A stretch of 64,000 bases of DNA from Clostridia bacterium (GCA_018436095.1 JAHDMJ010000026.1:1-64000); one strand, 5' to 3'; positions 40,120 through 48,900 are shown, numbered from the stretch's first letter. Made by a program: numbers and translations. Notes: generated by a model from the sequence alone, not told the origin.

Positions 40120-41220
40120 TTAAACTCTTACCGGCAAAACGAGATATAAAAAGTCTTTTTCTTCGGGATCCTGCATAATGCCGGCGCTCAATTGGCCGGA
40201 TAATTGGATAATTACCTTGTCGCCGTCAATGACTTTGAATACATCTGTAATATAACGGGCGTTGAAAGCGATATTTAAATCTTCGCCGCTATGCTCTACT
40301 TCCATCTCTTCCTGGCCAAAACCGATGTCGGAACGGGAATGGATGGTCAGGGCTCCTTCGGAAACCTTCAGGTTGATGGTATTGCTGGAATCATTGGAAA
40401 GGGCAAATAGAGATATACGTTCTGCGGCATCCCGCAGTTTTTTGCTTTCCGCCTGTATAGTGGTGACGTACTGCTGGGGGATAACCTGGCGGTAATTAGG
40501 AAAATTACCTTCCAAAACCCGGCAGTTGATTTTAATGTTTTCAAAGGTGAAGAAAACAGTATTTTTCTCCGCTTGAATGTGGCAGGAGCCATCCTGGATC
40601 AAACGGGAAATTTCCAGGGCGATTTTGGCGGGAATGATGAAGCTGCCTTTGGCCTCTTTGTCTTCAATAAGAACAGGGCCTTTTCCCCAAGCCAGCCTGT
40701 GGGTATCCGTGCCTACAAGACCCAGCTCTTCACCGTTTACTTCCCAAAGCAATCCTGTAAAAACGGCTTTTAATTCGTCGGCGCTGGCCGCAAAGGAGGT
40801 TTGGCGCACCAGCTTTTTTAAAATCTCGGATGAAATCTGAAAATCCAGGCCGCCTTTGAAGGTAGGCAGGGGAGGGAAGTCCTCCACTTCCATGGTTTTT
40901 AAAGTAAAATAAGATTTTTCATAGCGGATGGTCATTTCCAGAGAATCTGACAGATCCAGAGTAATGGGTACATCCGGCAGCTTTCTGACAATATCGCTGA
41001 AATATTTGGCGGGAATAAGGGTGCTGCCTTCTCTTTCCACCTGGACGGGAATTTTACATTCTATACCTATATCTAAACTGGCGCCGGTAAAGGTAACAGT
41101 GTTTTCCTTTGCTTCCAGTTTGATGCAGGAATACATGGGGATGATGCTTTTGGGATTGATGGCTTTTTGTACTGCGTTGATGGCAGTGATTAAATTTTCT
41201 TTTGAAGTGGTAATGAGCAT
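40120..41220 (-). CDS. dnaN: DNA polymerase III sliding clamp (beta subunit)
   Basis: A 366-residue ring subunit that holds the replicative polymerase on DNA, built of three similar domains. It is recognised from the start MLITTSKENLITAINAVQKA, IIPMYSCIKLEA, and the end DFLYLVLPVRV. An ATG two codons earlier (41226) is rejected because it lies directly against the GGAGG site; 41220 gives a normal spacing of six bases. The gene follows the oriC region. Confidence 0.96.
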   Translation of the reverse strand: MLITTSKENLITAINAVQKAINPKSIIPMYSCIKLEAKENTVTFTGASLDIGIECKIPVQVEREGSTLIPAKYFSDIVRKLPDVPITLDLSDSLEMTIRYEKSYFTLKTMEVEDFPPLPTFKGGLDFQISSEILKKLVRQTSFAASADELKAVFTGLLWEVNGEELGLVGTDTHRLAWGKGPVLIEDKEAKGSFIIPAKIALEISRLIQDGSCHIQAEKNTVFFTFENIKINCRVLEGNFPNYRQVIPQQYVTTIQAESKKLRDAAERISLFALSNDSSNTINLKVSEGALTIHSRSDIGFGQEEMEVEHSGEDLNIAFNARYITDVFKVIDGDKVIIQLSGQLSAGIMQDPEEKDFLYLVLPVRV

Positions 41221-41226
41221 AATCAT

Positions 41227-41529
41227 CCTCCTTAAGGCATATACTTTATTTTATTTAAAAATTGTATCTGTAGTAATAGGCGCTGTGGATATGTGGATAA
41301 GTGGAAAACGGCCATATTTTAACTGGGTTTTTTAAATGCGAAAACCTGTTGATAAGTTTGCGGCTTTGTCCACATGTTCAACAGGCAAAAAAGTTATCCA
41401 GAGAGTATCCACAGCAATTAACATTTTATCCCGAAAGTTATCAACAAAAGAGGGGAAAAGAGGATGTGGTCCACGTTCACTTCTCGACAGCAAAATTTGA
41501 ATGGAATGTTGTAATTAAAACTTTCCGGA
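41227..41529. other. oriC: Replication origin (oriC) with DnaA-box cluster
   Basis: The dnaA-dnaN gap holds at least six DnaA-box-like nonamers: TGTGGATAT (41284), TGTGGATAA (41292, a perfect box on the minus strand), TGTTGATAA (41347), TTATCCAGA (41394), GTATCCACA (41405) and TTATCAACA (41438). AT-rich stretches lie between them (about 41315-41335 and 41414-41430), possible unwinding sites. Genes run away from this point on both sides, as expected at an origin. The dnaA-rpmH gap seems to have no boxes, so the origin may be single rather than bipartite. Confidence 0.88.
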
Positions 41530-42552
41530 TTATTTGAGTTCTTCCATAATTCGCTTAACCATCAATGAAATTTGAGGGTCGGAACGGAGGGATTTGGCAA
41601 TTTCCTTGTGACCGTGAATAACGGTGCTGTGATCCCGGCCGCCAAAGGATTTGCCGATGCGGGGCAGAGATTCCTCTGTCAGCTCCCGGCATAAATACAT
41701 GGCGATTTGCCGGGGAATAGTGATATCCCGGGTACGTCTTTGAGAACAGAGATCCTCAACTTTTAAATTAAAGGAATTAGCTACTTTTTCTTGAATTAAT
41801 TCTATAGTAATGATGACAGCTTCGCCTTCGGAGGGAAAGATAGGAACTAAGGCGTCCACACATCTGTCATAGGTGATTTCGATATGGTTTAATACGGAAT
41901 AAGCGATGACTCGGTTTAAAGCCCCTTCCAGTTCTCTTATATTAGAGGTAATGCGGTCGGCAATATAAACAAAGCACTCCCTGGGCATGCTGAAATGCTC
42001 CAGTTCTGCTTTGTTGCGCAAGATAGCTATACGGGTTTCCAGGTCCGGCGGCGAGACATTTGTGGTAAGGCCCCAGCTAAACCTGGTCCGTAAACGCTCC
42101 TCCAAGGGCTGAATCTCCATAGGGGGGCGGTCGCTGGTCAGGACAATTTGTTTATTTGCTTCATACAGGTAGTTGAAAGTATGGTGAAATTCTTCCAAGG
42201 TACTTTCTTTGCCGGCCAAAAACTGAATATCATCGATCATCAAAACGTCGGAACGCCGGTATTTCTTTTTGAAGCTGCTTAATCCGTCGTTGCGGATAGC
42301 TTGAATAAATTCTTCAGTGAAGGTCTCGGAAGAGACGTAAGTAACTTTGCATTCCGAATCCCGCTGAATGGCCATATGGCCGATGGCTTGCATAAGATGA
42401 GTCTTGCCCAGGCCGGCGGAACCATAGATAAATAACGGATTATAGCGGGTGCCAATCTCTTCGGCAGCGGCTTGAGCGGCTGCATGGGAAAAGCGGTTAC
42501 TGTGACCTACTATAAATGTATCAAAAGTATACTTAGGATTGAGATTTGCCAC
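41530..42552 (-). CDS. dnaA: Chromosomal replication initiator DnaA, lacking domains I and II
   Basis: With the GTG start at 42552 the product is 340 residues and begins MANLNPKYTFDTFIVG, exactly where domain III (AAA+) begins in other DnaA proteins of about 450 residues. Walker A is GSAGLGKTH, Walker B VLMIDDIQF, the arginine-finger region ERLRTRFSWG, and the DNA-binding signature of domain IV GGRDHSTVIHGH. A GGGGGTG site lies six bases before GTG. The frame continues upstream to 42696, but those 48 residues (METFAFFSF...) are unlike domain I, and a promoter and hairpin lie within them. Missing domain I normally binds helicase-loading partners and self-associates. Confidence 0.85.
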   Translation of the reverse strand: MANLNPKYTFDTFIVGHSNRFSHAAAQAAAEEIGTRYNPLFIYGSAGLGKTHLMQAIGHMAIQRDSECKVTYVSSETFTEEFIQAIRNDGLSSFKKKYRRSDVLMIDDIQFLAGKESTLEEFHHTFNYLYEANKQIVLTSDRPPMEIQPLEERLRTRFSWGLTTNVSPPDLETRIAILRNKAELEHFSMPRECFVYIADRITSNIRELEGALNRVIAYSVLNHIEITYDRCVDALVPIFPSEGEAVIITIELIQEKVANSFNLKVEDLCSQRRTRDITIPRQIAMYLCRELTEESLPRIGKSFGGRDHSTVIHGHKEIAKSLRSDPQISLMVKRIMEELK

Positions 42553-42589
42553 AGTATACACCCCCAAATAGACTAAAATGGCGGCCACA

Positions 42590-42663
42590 ATACCCTGCCC
42601 GGAAAAAATGCAGGGTATCAGACGCCCATAAATAAATATACCAGATAGGATAGTCCAGCGCAA
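42590..42663 (-). promoter_or_regulatory. dnaA promoter and leader hairpin
   Basis: On the minus strand TTGCGC (42658-42663) and TATATT (42635-42640) are 17 bases apart. The transcript would begin near 42628 and at once form a perfect stem, ATACCCTGC (42610-42618) with GCAGGGTAT (42590-42598), loop ATTTTTTCCGG. There is no T run after it, so it is not a terminator; an RNA-stability or control role is possible. This promoter fixes the dnaA start downstream of 42590. Confidence 0.65.
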
Positions 42664-42761
42664 GCGAAGGAAAGAAAAGAAAGCGAAAGTTTCCAATCCC
42701 TAAATACCCTTTGATTAAGATCGCACTTTTTTGCAGCCAGGTTTTTCAAGCCAGGTTTTCC

Positions 42762-42790
42762 TTGACAGTAGTTGGCCTATGACGTATAAT
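42762..42790 (+). promoter_or_regulatory. rpmH promoter
   Basis: Consensus TTGACA (42762-42767) and TATAAT (42785-42790) with a 17-base spacer. Two GCCAGGTTTT direct repeats (16-base spacing) and a purine-rich tract (about 42664-42688) lie between it and the divergent dnaA promoter. Confidence 0.9.
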
Positions 42791-42827
42791 TCACCTGTGT
42801 CTCTAGTTTTTCTAAGGGGGGATGGAA

Positions 42828-42962
42828 ATGAAGCGTACGTATCAACCAAAGAACCGCCGGCATAAGCGTGTTCATGGTTTTTTAAGCAGAATGCAGAGCC
42901 AGGGCGGCCGTGCAGTGATTAAACGCAGACGGATGAAGGGCAGAAAGAAGCTGACCGTATAA
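42828..42962 (+). CDS. rpmH: 50S ribosomal protein L34
   Basis: A 44-residue, strongly basic protein starting [20 protein letters not shown] and ending [12 protein letters not shown], the universal L34 pattern. AAGGGGGG lies before the ATG. It starts the plus-strand operon running away from the origin. Confidence 0.97.
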   Translation: MKRTYQPKNRRHKRVHGFLSRMQSQGGRAVIKRRRMKGRKKLTV

Positions 42963-42983
42963 GGCCACAATACGTGGCCTTAA
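42960..42983 (+). terminator. Hairpin between rpmH and rnpA
   Basis: TAAGGCCAC and GTGGCCTTA form a perfect 9-base stem with loop AATAC, followed by ATTTT. It overlaps the rpmH stop and may be a partial terminator or a processing site that makes L34 more abundant than the following products. Confidence 0.55.
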
Positions 42984-43004
42984 TTTTGTATGGAAGGTGT
43001 TTTT

Positions 43005-43358
43005 TTGCTTAAAAAAAAATATCGTCTCAGAAAAAACAAAGATTTTCAAAAGGTATACGGAGAAAAAAACTCAGTTGCGGCAGGCACCATAGTATTGTAT
43101 ATTAGGAATAAAAGTATGGACGCCTCGCCAAGAGTGGGTTTTTCCGTATCAAAAAAAATCGGCAATTCTGTAGTTCGCAACCGTTGCCGCCGCTTAATGC
43201 GGGAAGCTCTTCGCCCGCATCTGCCAAAGATTAAGCCGGGAAAAGATTATGTATTTATTGGCAGACATTCTTTGGCAAAAGCCGATTTTTATCAAGTAGA
43301 AAAAGATATGATCAACGCTTTACGTAGAAAAGGCTGTATAATGGAGGCGTTAAAGTGA
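43005..43358 (+). CDS. rnpA: Ribonuclease P protein component
   Basis: A 117-residue basic protein that supports the RNA enzyme maturing tRNA 5' ends. The signature [13 protein letters not shown] and the start [17 protein letters not shown] are typical. The TTG at 43005 is chosen because GGAAGG lies seven bases before it and the length then equals the usual 115-120; the ATG at 42990 overlaps that site. It overlaps yidD by 4 bases. Confidence 0.92.
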   Translation: MLKKKYRLRKNKDFQKVYGEKNSVAAGTIVLYIRNKSMDASPRVGFSVSKKIGNSVVRNRCRRLMREALRPHLPKIKPGKDYVFIGRHSLAKADFYQVEKDMINALRRKGCIMEALK

Positions 43359-43576
43359 AGGGGCTGCTTTTATGGTTAATCGACGGCTACCGACGCTACA
43401 TTTCTCCCCTGCGAGGCCCTTCTTGCCGGTTTATTCCCACTTGTTCCCAATATGGCCGGGAAGCAATCGAACGCTTTGGTCCCTGGAAAGGAAGCTGGCT
43501 GGCTATCAAAAGAATATTGCGCTGCCATCCTTTTCATCCAGGGGGATATGATCCTGTTCCGGAAAAAAAGAGTTGA
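43355..43576 (+). CDS. yidD: Membrane protein insertion efficiency factor YidD
   Basis: A 73-residue protein with the family hallmark [19 protein letters not shown] and [13 protein letters not shown]. It is thought to aid YidC in membrane protein insertion and is always found next to rnpA and yidC, as here. GTG start overlapping the rnpA stop (GTGA), with GGAGG before it. Confidence 0.95.
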   Translation: MKGLLLWLIDGYRRYISPLRGPSCRFIPTCSQYGREAIERFGPWKGSWLAIKRILRCHPFHPGGYDPVPEKKS

Positions 43577-43590
43577 TTAACTAATAAAGG

Positions 43591-43661
43591 TAAGGAGGTG
43601 AGCTGCTGCCCACTGGCTTCCGGTTTAATCCGGAGTCGGTATTAAAAGCAGCAGGTGCATT
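43591..43661 (+). promoter_or_regulatory. Structured leader before yidC with an orphan ribosome binding site
   Basis: A strong TAAGGAGGTG (43591-43600) has no suitably spaced ATG. After it CTGCTGC (43603-43609) can pair with GCAGCAG (43648-43654), enclosing a small TCCGG/CCGGA hairpin. The outer stem would cover GCAGCAGGTG, the best ribosome binding site for yidC. A GTG at 43598 opens a 15-codon frame ending at 43645, but its spacing from the site is poor. Confidence 0.35.
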
Positions 43662-44522
43662 TTGTGGAGTTCATTTGTAGGATTAATGACTAGTGCAATC
43701 AATTTTATGTATGGGTTAACCGTTTCCTTGGGTTTTCCCAGCTATGGTTTTGCTATTATCTTTTTTACGGTTGCTATCCGCATCCTGATGTTCCCTTTAA
43801 ACTTAAAGCAGGCTAAGAGCACAAAGGCTATGGGCCTTTTGCAGCCGCGAATGAAACAGTTACAGCAGCAATATAAGAATAGTCCGGAAATACTCAACCG
43901 TGAAGTATCGGCTTTATATAAAAAATATAACGTCAATCCTTTGTCCGGCTGTTTGCCTTTATTGGTTCAAATGCCTATCCTGTTTGCTTTGTTCAGCGCT
44001 TTTAGAAATTTTGAGTATACAGGCTCTGGAGTATCTTTTTTCTGGCTGGAAAACCTGTCACAACCGGATACCACGATTATCTTGCCCATTGTGGTAGGCC
44101 TTTCTTCTTTCCTGCAATCTAAGGTTACCATGGCCTCTCAGCCCCCTCAAACCGGCGAACAGGCCAAAATGATGAATACTACCATGCTTTATGTGATGCC
44201 GGTGATGCTGGCCTGGATGACGAGAAATTTTGCTTCCGGCTTGGCTCTTTATTGGACTGTTTTTAATACCTTAGGCTTCATTTTCCAGATGGCTATCAAT
44301 GCCATAGTTAACCGTTCCCATGCCGATATGCAAGCGGCTATGGAAGCCGACGAGGTTAAAGAAGTAGCCGCATCCCAAGCAGCCAAAGGCATTCAAAAAG
44401 AACGTCAGAAAGACGCCGGCAAAAAGAAGACTGCCGAAAAGAAAAAAGAGGCGGAACGCAACAGCAAAAAAGGCGACGATGACAATCGTGGCAAAGCTTT
44501 GGATTTTGATGATTTTGTATAA
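43662..44522 (+). CDS. yidC: Membrane protein insertase YidC
   Basis: A 286-residue member of the YidC/Oxa1/SpoIIIJ family that inserts proteins into the membrane. About five membrane helices (first near residue 10-35; FAIIFFTVAIRILMFPLNLKQAKS contains the conserved Arg of the hydrophilic groove), then a strongly basic, charged tail (about 240-280) that helps bind ribosomes. Unlike Bacillus SpoIIIJ there is no lipobox cysteine at the N-end. The start is uncertain: TTG at 43662 keeps the first helix; an ATG at 43686 is the main alternative. Confidence 0.9.
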   Translation: MWSSFVGLMTSAINFMYGLTVSLGFPSYGFAIIFFTVAIRILMFPLNLKQAKSTKAMGLLQPRMKQLQQQYKNSPEILNREVSALYKKYNVNPLSGCLPLLVQMPILFALFSAFRNFEYTGSGVSFFWLENLSQPDTTIILPIVVGLSSFLQSKVTMASQPPQTGEQAKMMNTTMLYVMPVMLAWMTRNFASGLALYWTVFNTLGFIFQMAINAIVNRSHADMQAAMEADEVKEVAASQAAKGIQKERQKDAGKKKTAEKKKEAERNSKKGDDDNRGKALDFDDFV

Positions 44523-44561
44523 GGATGTGTAAAAACAGTATAGATGTGGAGGAGGGCCGTC

Positions 44562-45455
44562 ATGATAAATACTGTGGAAAAGACGGGGAAAAGTGTTGAA
44601 GAGGCTGTTAATTTGGCCCTTCAAGAGTTAAATTGCACCCGGGAACAAGCGGAGATCGAAATATTAACGGCGCCGGCCAAAGGATTTTTGGGCATCGGGG
44701 CAAAGGATGCCAAGGTCAGGGTCTGGTTGAAGGAAAAAAGCATCGAACGGGAAGAGTTGAAAGCCGGCCGGCCCGCAGCCGAAAATCTCAAAGCCGCCGA
44801 AGCAAGAGAAGAAAAGCCCAAGGCTGAAAAGTTCAAAACAGATCACGATGATAAAACGGCTCAATTTATTCTTGACGTGACCAGCCTTATGGGCATAGAA
44901 GCTTCCATCAATAAAGAAGAAAAAGAGGAATCTATTCTTTATACCCTCAGCGGTCCCAGAATGGGGGCGGTGATCGGCAGAAGGGGAGATACGCTGGATG
45001 CCCTTCAATATTTATCAAATATCATTGCCGGCAAGGATAAAGAGGAATCCCGCAAACGCATTGTGGTAGATGCCGAGGATTATCGCCAGAGAAGGGAAGA
45101 TACGTTAATTCGTTTGGCCCAGCGGTTGGCAAGCAAAGCAAAGCGCAGCGGCCACCGGGTAGTGTTGGAGCCTATGAGCCCCATGGAACGCCGGGTAATT
45201 CATACGGCCTTACAAAATGATCCGGAAATCAAAACCCAAAGTGAAGGTGAAGAACCTTATCGCCGTTTAGTCATTTATCCCGCCGGCGGGGAAACCCGCT
45301 ATAGCGGCAGTTATGAGGGCCGTACCAATCGTTATGGCAGGGAAGGATACCGGGAAGGCAGCGGCGGCTACGGTAACCGGGGTTATCGTAAAAGCGGCTC
45401 TTCCTGGGGTCAGAGCTACAATGATGGCGGCGACCAAAGGGGCGAAGAAGCGTAA
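44562..45455 (+). CDS. jag: RNA-binding protein Jag/KhpB
   Basis: A 297-residue protein: Jag_N domain (INTVEKTGKSVEEAVNLALQ to about residue 55), charged linker, KH domain (about 135-195, GPRMGAVIGRRGDTLDALQY), R3H domain (about 195-260, RMRVIHTALQ-like PMERRVIHTALQNDPEI). Jag forms an RNA-binding pair with KhpA and influences cell elongation and division. The last 50 residues are unusual for the family: Gly, Tyr, Arg and Ser rich with YGREGYREG and GNRGYRKSG, like RGG/RGY RNA-binding tails. The ATG at 44562 follows GGAGGAGGG; the frame open to 44544 is rejected. Confidence 0.93.
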   Translation: MINTVEKTGKSVEEAVNLALQELNCTREQAEIEILTAPAKGFLGIGAKDAKVRVWLKEKSIEREELKAGRPAAENLKAAEAREEKPKAEKFKTDHDDKTAQFILDVTSLMGIEASINKEEKEESILYTLSGPRMGAVIGRRGDTLDALQYLSNIIAGKDKEESRKRIVVDAEDYRQRREDTLIRLAQRLASKAKRSGHRVVLEPMSPMERRVIHTALQNDPEIKTQSEGEEPYRRLVIYPAGGETRYSGSYEGRTNRYGREGYREGSGGYGNRGYRKSGSSWGQSYNDGGDQRGEEA

Positions 45456-45466
45456 ACGTCTTACCT

Positions 45467-45509
45467 ACTGCGTTGAAGTGGCCAACACCATTTTAACGCA
45501 GTTTTTTTA
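45467..45509 (+). terminator. Terminator after jag
   Basis: ACTGCGTT (45467-45474) pairs with AACGCAGT (45495-45502), followed by seven Ts. Confidence 0.8.
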
Positions 45510-45521
45510 AGAGGTGATATT

Positions 45522-46940
45522 ATGAGAGATGATTTTACAAATGATACTATAGCGGCCATAATCACGGCTCCCGGTATAGGTGCCATGGGAGCTTTGCGTC
45601 TTTCCGGACCGGCAGCTTTTGTTGCCGCCGCCCGGGTTTTCCGCAGCAAACGGGGCCGGCTTATGGAGGAATTGGGAGACTATAGCCTGACTTACGGCGG
45701 TATATATGCCGGGGATTGTTTTTTGGATCAGGCTTTATTGTTGAAAATGAAAGGTCCCCATAGTTTTACCGGTGAGGATGTGGCGGAGCTGCAATGCCAC
45801 GGCGGTCCGGTGGTACTGGGCCGGCTTATAGAGACGCTGACCTCTTGGCCGGATTTACCCATAAGGCCTGCCCAGCCCGGTGAATTTTCTCAAAGGGCTT
45901 TTTTAAACGGCAAAATGGATCTAAGCCAGGCGGAAGCGGTTATGGAGTTGGTCAGTGCCAGCAACCAAAAGGCTGCCGGTTTGGCGGCGGAGCAGATAGA
46001 AGGGGCTTTATCCCGCCGAATCAGCCAGATTAAGAGCCGGTTGTTAAATCTTTTGGCTTCAATTGAAGTGGATGTGGATTTTCCCGATGAAGGGTTGGGC
46101 GACAGGGAAGGGGCCAAAGGCTGGAGCCGTCAGCTTCGGCAGATTTTGAACGATACCGCCGAACTCCTGGCTGCCGCCAACCTGGGCAAAATTTACCGGG
46201 AAGGTTTGCGAATTGTTTTTTATGGCCGCCCCAATGCCGGCAAATCCAGCTTATTAAACGGCATATTGCAGGAGCCGAGAGCTATTGTGACGCCGGAGCC
46301 GGGAACCACCCGGGATACCTTGGAAGAGAGAATTCTCCTGAAAGGTATTCCTTTGGTGTTGACGGATACTGCCGGTATCAGAGAAACCGGCAGTCAGGCG
46401 GAAAAAGCCGGCGTGGACCGGGCCCGGCAGATGGCATTAAAAGCCGATCTGGTTTTATATATTGTGGACATGCAGGAAGGCATTACGGCTGAAGACAGCG
46501 ATTTGCTGGCTGAATTGGATAAAGCCAGAACCTTGATTGTTTTTAATAAGATGGATTTGATCGAAGAAGATGAGAATGGAACAATGACGGCTGAAGCTAT
46601 GAAAGAAGCCGGTTTTGAGGATTGGCAGTGCTGCCGTCTTTCAGCTTTGGATCCCCGTAGTCTTGAGATATTGGCAAAGCATATTAAAAGCTTTTTTGTG
46701 ACAGGCCGCCATTATCGTCAAAGCCAGGAAATCCTGCTGAACCGGCGGCAGGAAGAAGCTTTACTAAAAGCTAAAACTGCTTTAGAAGCGGCTTTGGCGG
46801 TTTTGGAAAAGGGCTGGCCTGAAGACATGGCGGCTATCGATTTGAAGCAGGCCTGGTCTGCTTTGGGCGAACTGACGGGAGAAACTGTGCAGCCGGCTTT
46901 GGTGGAAGAGATCTTCTCCAGATTTTGTCTGGGCAAATAA
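45522..46940 (+). CDS. mnmE: tRNA modification GTPase MnmE
   Basis: A 472-residue GTPase that, with MnmG, modifies uridine 34 of several tRNAs. N-terminal folate-binding domain (TIAAIITAPGIGAMGALRLSG), helical part with embedded G domain: G1 GRPNAGKSSLLNG, G2/G3 TTRDTLEE and DTAGIRETGS, G4 FNKMDL. The C-terminal FCLGK holds the conserved catalytic Cys. GAGGTG precedes the ATG. Confidence 0.96.
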   Translation: MRDDFTNDTIAAIITAPGIGAMGALRLSGPAAFVAAARVFRSKRGRLMEELGDYSLTYGGIYAGDCFLDQALLLKMKGPHSFTGEDVAELQCHGGPVVLGRLIETLTSWPDLPIRPAQPGEFSQRAFLNGKMDLSQAEAVMELVSASNQKAAGLAAEQIEGALSRRISQIKSRLLNLLASIEVDVDFPDEGLGDREGAKGWSRQLRQILNDTAELLAAANLGKIYREGLRIVFYGRPNAGKSSLLNGILQEPRAIVTPEPGTTRDTLEERILLKGIPLVLTDTAGIRETGSQAEKAGVDRARQMALKADLVLYIVDMQEGITAEDSDLLAELDKARTLIVFNKMDLIEEDENGTMTAEAMKEAGFEDWQCCRLSALDPRSLEILAKHIKSFFVTGRHYRQSQEILLNRRQEEALLKAKTALEAALAVLEKGWPEDMAAIDLKQAWSALGELTGETVQPALVEEIFSRFCLGK

Positions 46941-46995
46941 CCAAGTCCTTTGTAAATTTTAACTTGTTGCAAAGGACTAGAGAGGATGAGGGAAC

Positions 46996-48900
46996 TTGAC
47001 GTTTTATGCCGGTGAATATGATTGTATAGTAGTAGGCGCCGGCCATGCTGGCTGTGAAGGCGCTTTGGCGGCGGCCCGCCTGGGCCTTAATACTTTAATG
47101 TTGACCATATCCCGGGATCAGATTGCTTTGATGCCTTGCAATCCCTCCATAGGCGGCCCGGCTAAAGGGACCATTGTCCGGGAAATCGACGCTTTGGGCG
47201 GTGAAATGGCTATCAATGCCGACGCTACAGCCCTGCAGGCCAAAGTTTTGAATACGGGCAAAGGGCCGGCGGTTTATGGCTTGCGGGTCCAATCTGACCG
47301 TTATGCTTACCAGCGGCGGATGATCCGGGTTCTTGACAGCCAGCCAGGACTTTTGGTGCGGCAAAATATGGTGGTAGCTCTGCTTTTGGATGAAAACCGC
47401 CGTCTGGTAGGGGTGGAAACGGAAACAGGCCTCCGGTATAAAGGCAAGACGGTGATTATTTGTACCGGCACCTATTTAAATAGCCGCATAATCCGGGGGT
47501 TATCCAATGTTCCCGGCTCTCCCGTAGGTCAAACGGCGGCTTGGGGCCTATCTGAGTCCTTAGCGGACCACGGTTTTGCCATACGGCGTTTTAAAACCGG
47601 CACCCCTCCCCGGATCCATAAGAGGAGCATTGATTTTTCCAAGATGTCTCTGCAGCCGGGAGATGCTGAACCTCAACATTTTTCCTTTGCGGCTACCGGA
47701 GAAACCAGACGGCCTTTGCCGGATCTGCCTTGTTATTTGACCTATTCCAATCAGCACACCCATGAGGTGATCAAGGAAAACTTAGAGAAGTCCTTGTTTT
47801 ATACCGGCGAACTGGAGGGCAACGGCCCCCGCTATTGCCCTTCCATCGAAAATAAGGTGGTGCGTTTTCATGACAAAGACCGCCATCAGCTTTTTGTGGA
47901 GCCCGAGGGATTAGATTCTCAGGAATATTATTTCCAAGGTTTTTCTTCGGCTTTGCCGGAGGATGTGCAGGAGCGCTTTTTGCAGACGGTGGCCGGCATG
48001 GAAAAGGCGGAAGTGCTGCGTTCCGGCTATGCAATCGAATACGACGCTATCGATTCTCAGGTTCTTACCCATAGTTTGGAGTCAAAAGAAGTTCCCGGTT
48101 TATTTTTTGCCGGCCAAATTAACGGCACCTCCGGCTATGAGGAAGCGGCGGCTCAAGGGCTGATTGCCGGTATTAATGCCACTTTAAAAATTCAGGGCAG
48201 AGAACCTTTTGTCTTGACGAGGGCTCAAGCTTATATCGGCGTACTCATTGACGATTTGGTGATGAAAGGTATTACGGAGCCTTACCGGATGCTGACTTCC
48301 GCGGCGGAATACCGGCTTTTGCTGCGTCAGGATAATGCGGACCTGCGCCTAACGGCTTTAGGATATGAGCTGGGCTTGATTTCAGAAGAGCGTTACCGGG
48401 CTTGTGAGGAAAAGCGGGCATCTATCGAAGAGGGTAAAAAGATCCTGGGCTCTCTGACCCTGTCTCCCAAAGATCCCTTGCTGATTGCTTTAATGGAGGA
48501 AAAAGGCAGCGCCATGCCCCTGCATGGTATAACTCTGCTGGAATTGCTGCGGCGGCCGGAGATTTCCTATAAGGATTTAAAAAGATTCACCGGTATGCCT
48601 GCTTATCTGCCGGAGGTGGAAGAGCAGATCGAGATTCAGGTTCGTTATCAGGGCTATATCGAAAAACAAGAGGCTCAAGTCCGCCAGTTTAATCAACTGG
48701 AGAAAAAGCGTTTGCCTCAGGATGTGGATTATGAGGAGCTTAAAGGCTTATCTTTAGAGGCCAGGGAAAAGTTGAACCGGCTGAAGCCTTATTCCTTGGG
48801 ACAAGCCAGCCGCATCACCGGTGTAACGCCGGCGGATATTAATGTTTTGCTGCTTTTTCTGGAGCATAGAAAAGGACTGAAGGGAGGGGGGCCGGAATGA
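46996..48900 (+). CDS. mnmG: tRNA uridine-5-carboxymethylaminomethyl modification enzyme MnmG
   Basis: A 634-residue FAD protein, partner of MnmE. The FAD site is VVGAGHAGCEGALAAARLG near residue 13; CNPSIGGPAKGTIVREIDALGG and GTYLNS are typical; the C-end helical domain binds MnmE. The start is a TTG at 46996; no ATG in frame gives the FAD motif its usual place. It overlaps rsmG by 4 bases. Confidence 0.96.
   Translation: MTFYAGEYDCIVVGAGHAGCEGALAAARLGLNTLMLTISRDQIALMPCNPSIGGPAKGTIVREIDALGGEMAINADATALQAKVLNTGKGPAVYGLRVQSDRYAYQRRMIRVLDSQPGLLVRQNMVVALLLDENRRLVGVETETGLRYKGKTVIICTGTYLNSRIIRGLSNVPGSPVGQTAAWGLSESLADHGFAIRRFKTGTPPRIHKRSIDFSKMSLQPGDAEPQHFSFAATGETRRPLPDLPCYLTYSNQHTHEVIKENLEKSLFYTGELEGNGPRYCPSIENKVVRFHDKDRHQLFVEPEGLDSQEYYFQGFSSALPEDVQERFLQTVAGMEKAEVLRSGYAIEYDAIDSQVLTHSLESKEVPGLFFAGQINGTSGYEEAAAQGLIAGINATLKIQGREPFVLTRAQAYIGVLIDDLVMKGITEPYRMLTSAAEYRLLLRQDNADLRLTALGYELGLISEERYRACEEKRASIEEGKKILGSLTLSPKDPLLIALMEEKGSAMPLHGITLLELLRRPEISYKDLKRFTGMPAYLPEVEEQIEIQVRYQGYIEKQEAQVRQFNQLEKKRLPQDVDYEELKGLSLEAREKLNRLKPYSLGQASRITGVTPADINVLLLFLEHRKGLKGGGPE

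Noticed and set aside
42553-42696. Upstream extension of dnaA (TTG at 42696)
   Set aside because: The 48 added residues do not resemble DnaA domain I, the -35/-10 pair and a hairpin lie inside, and the GTG at 42552 has the better ribosome binding site.
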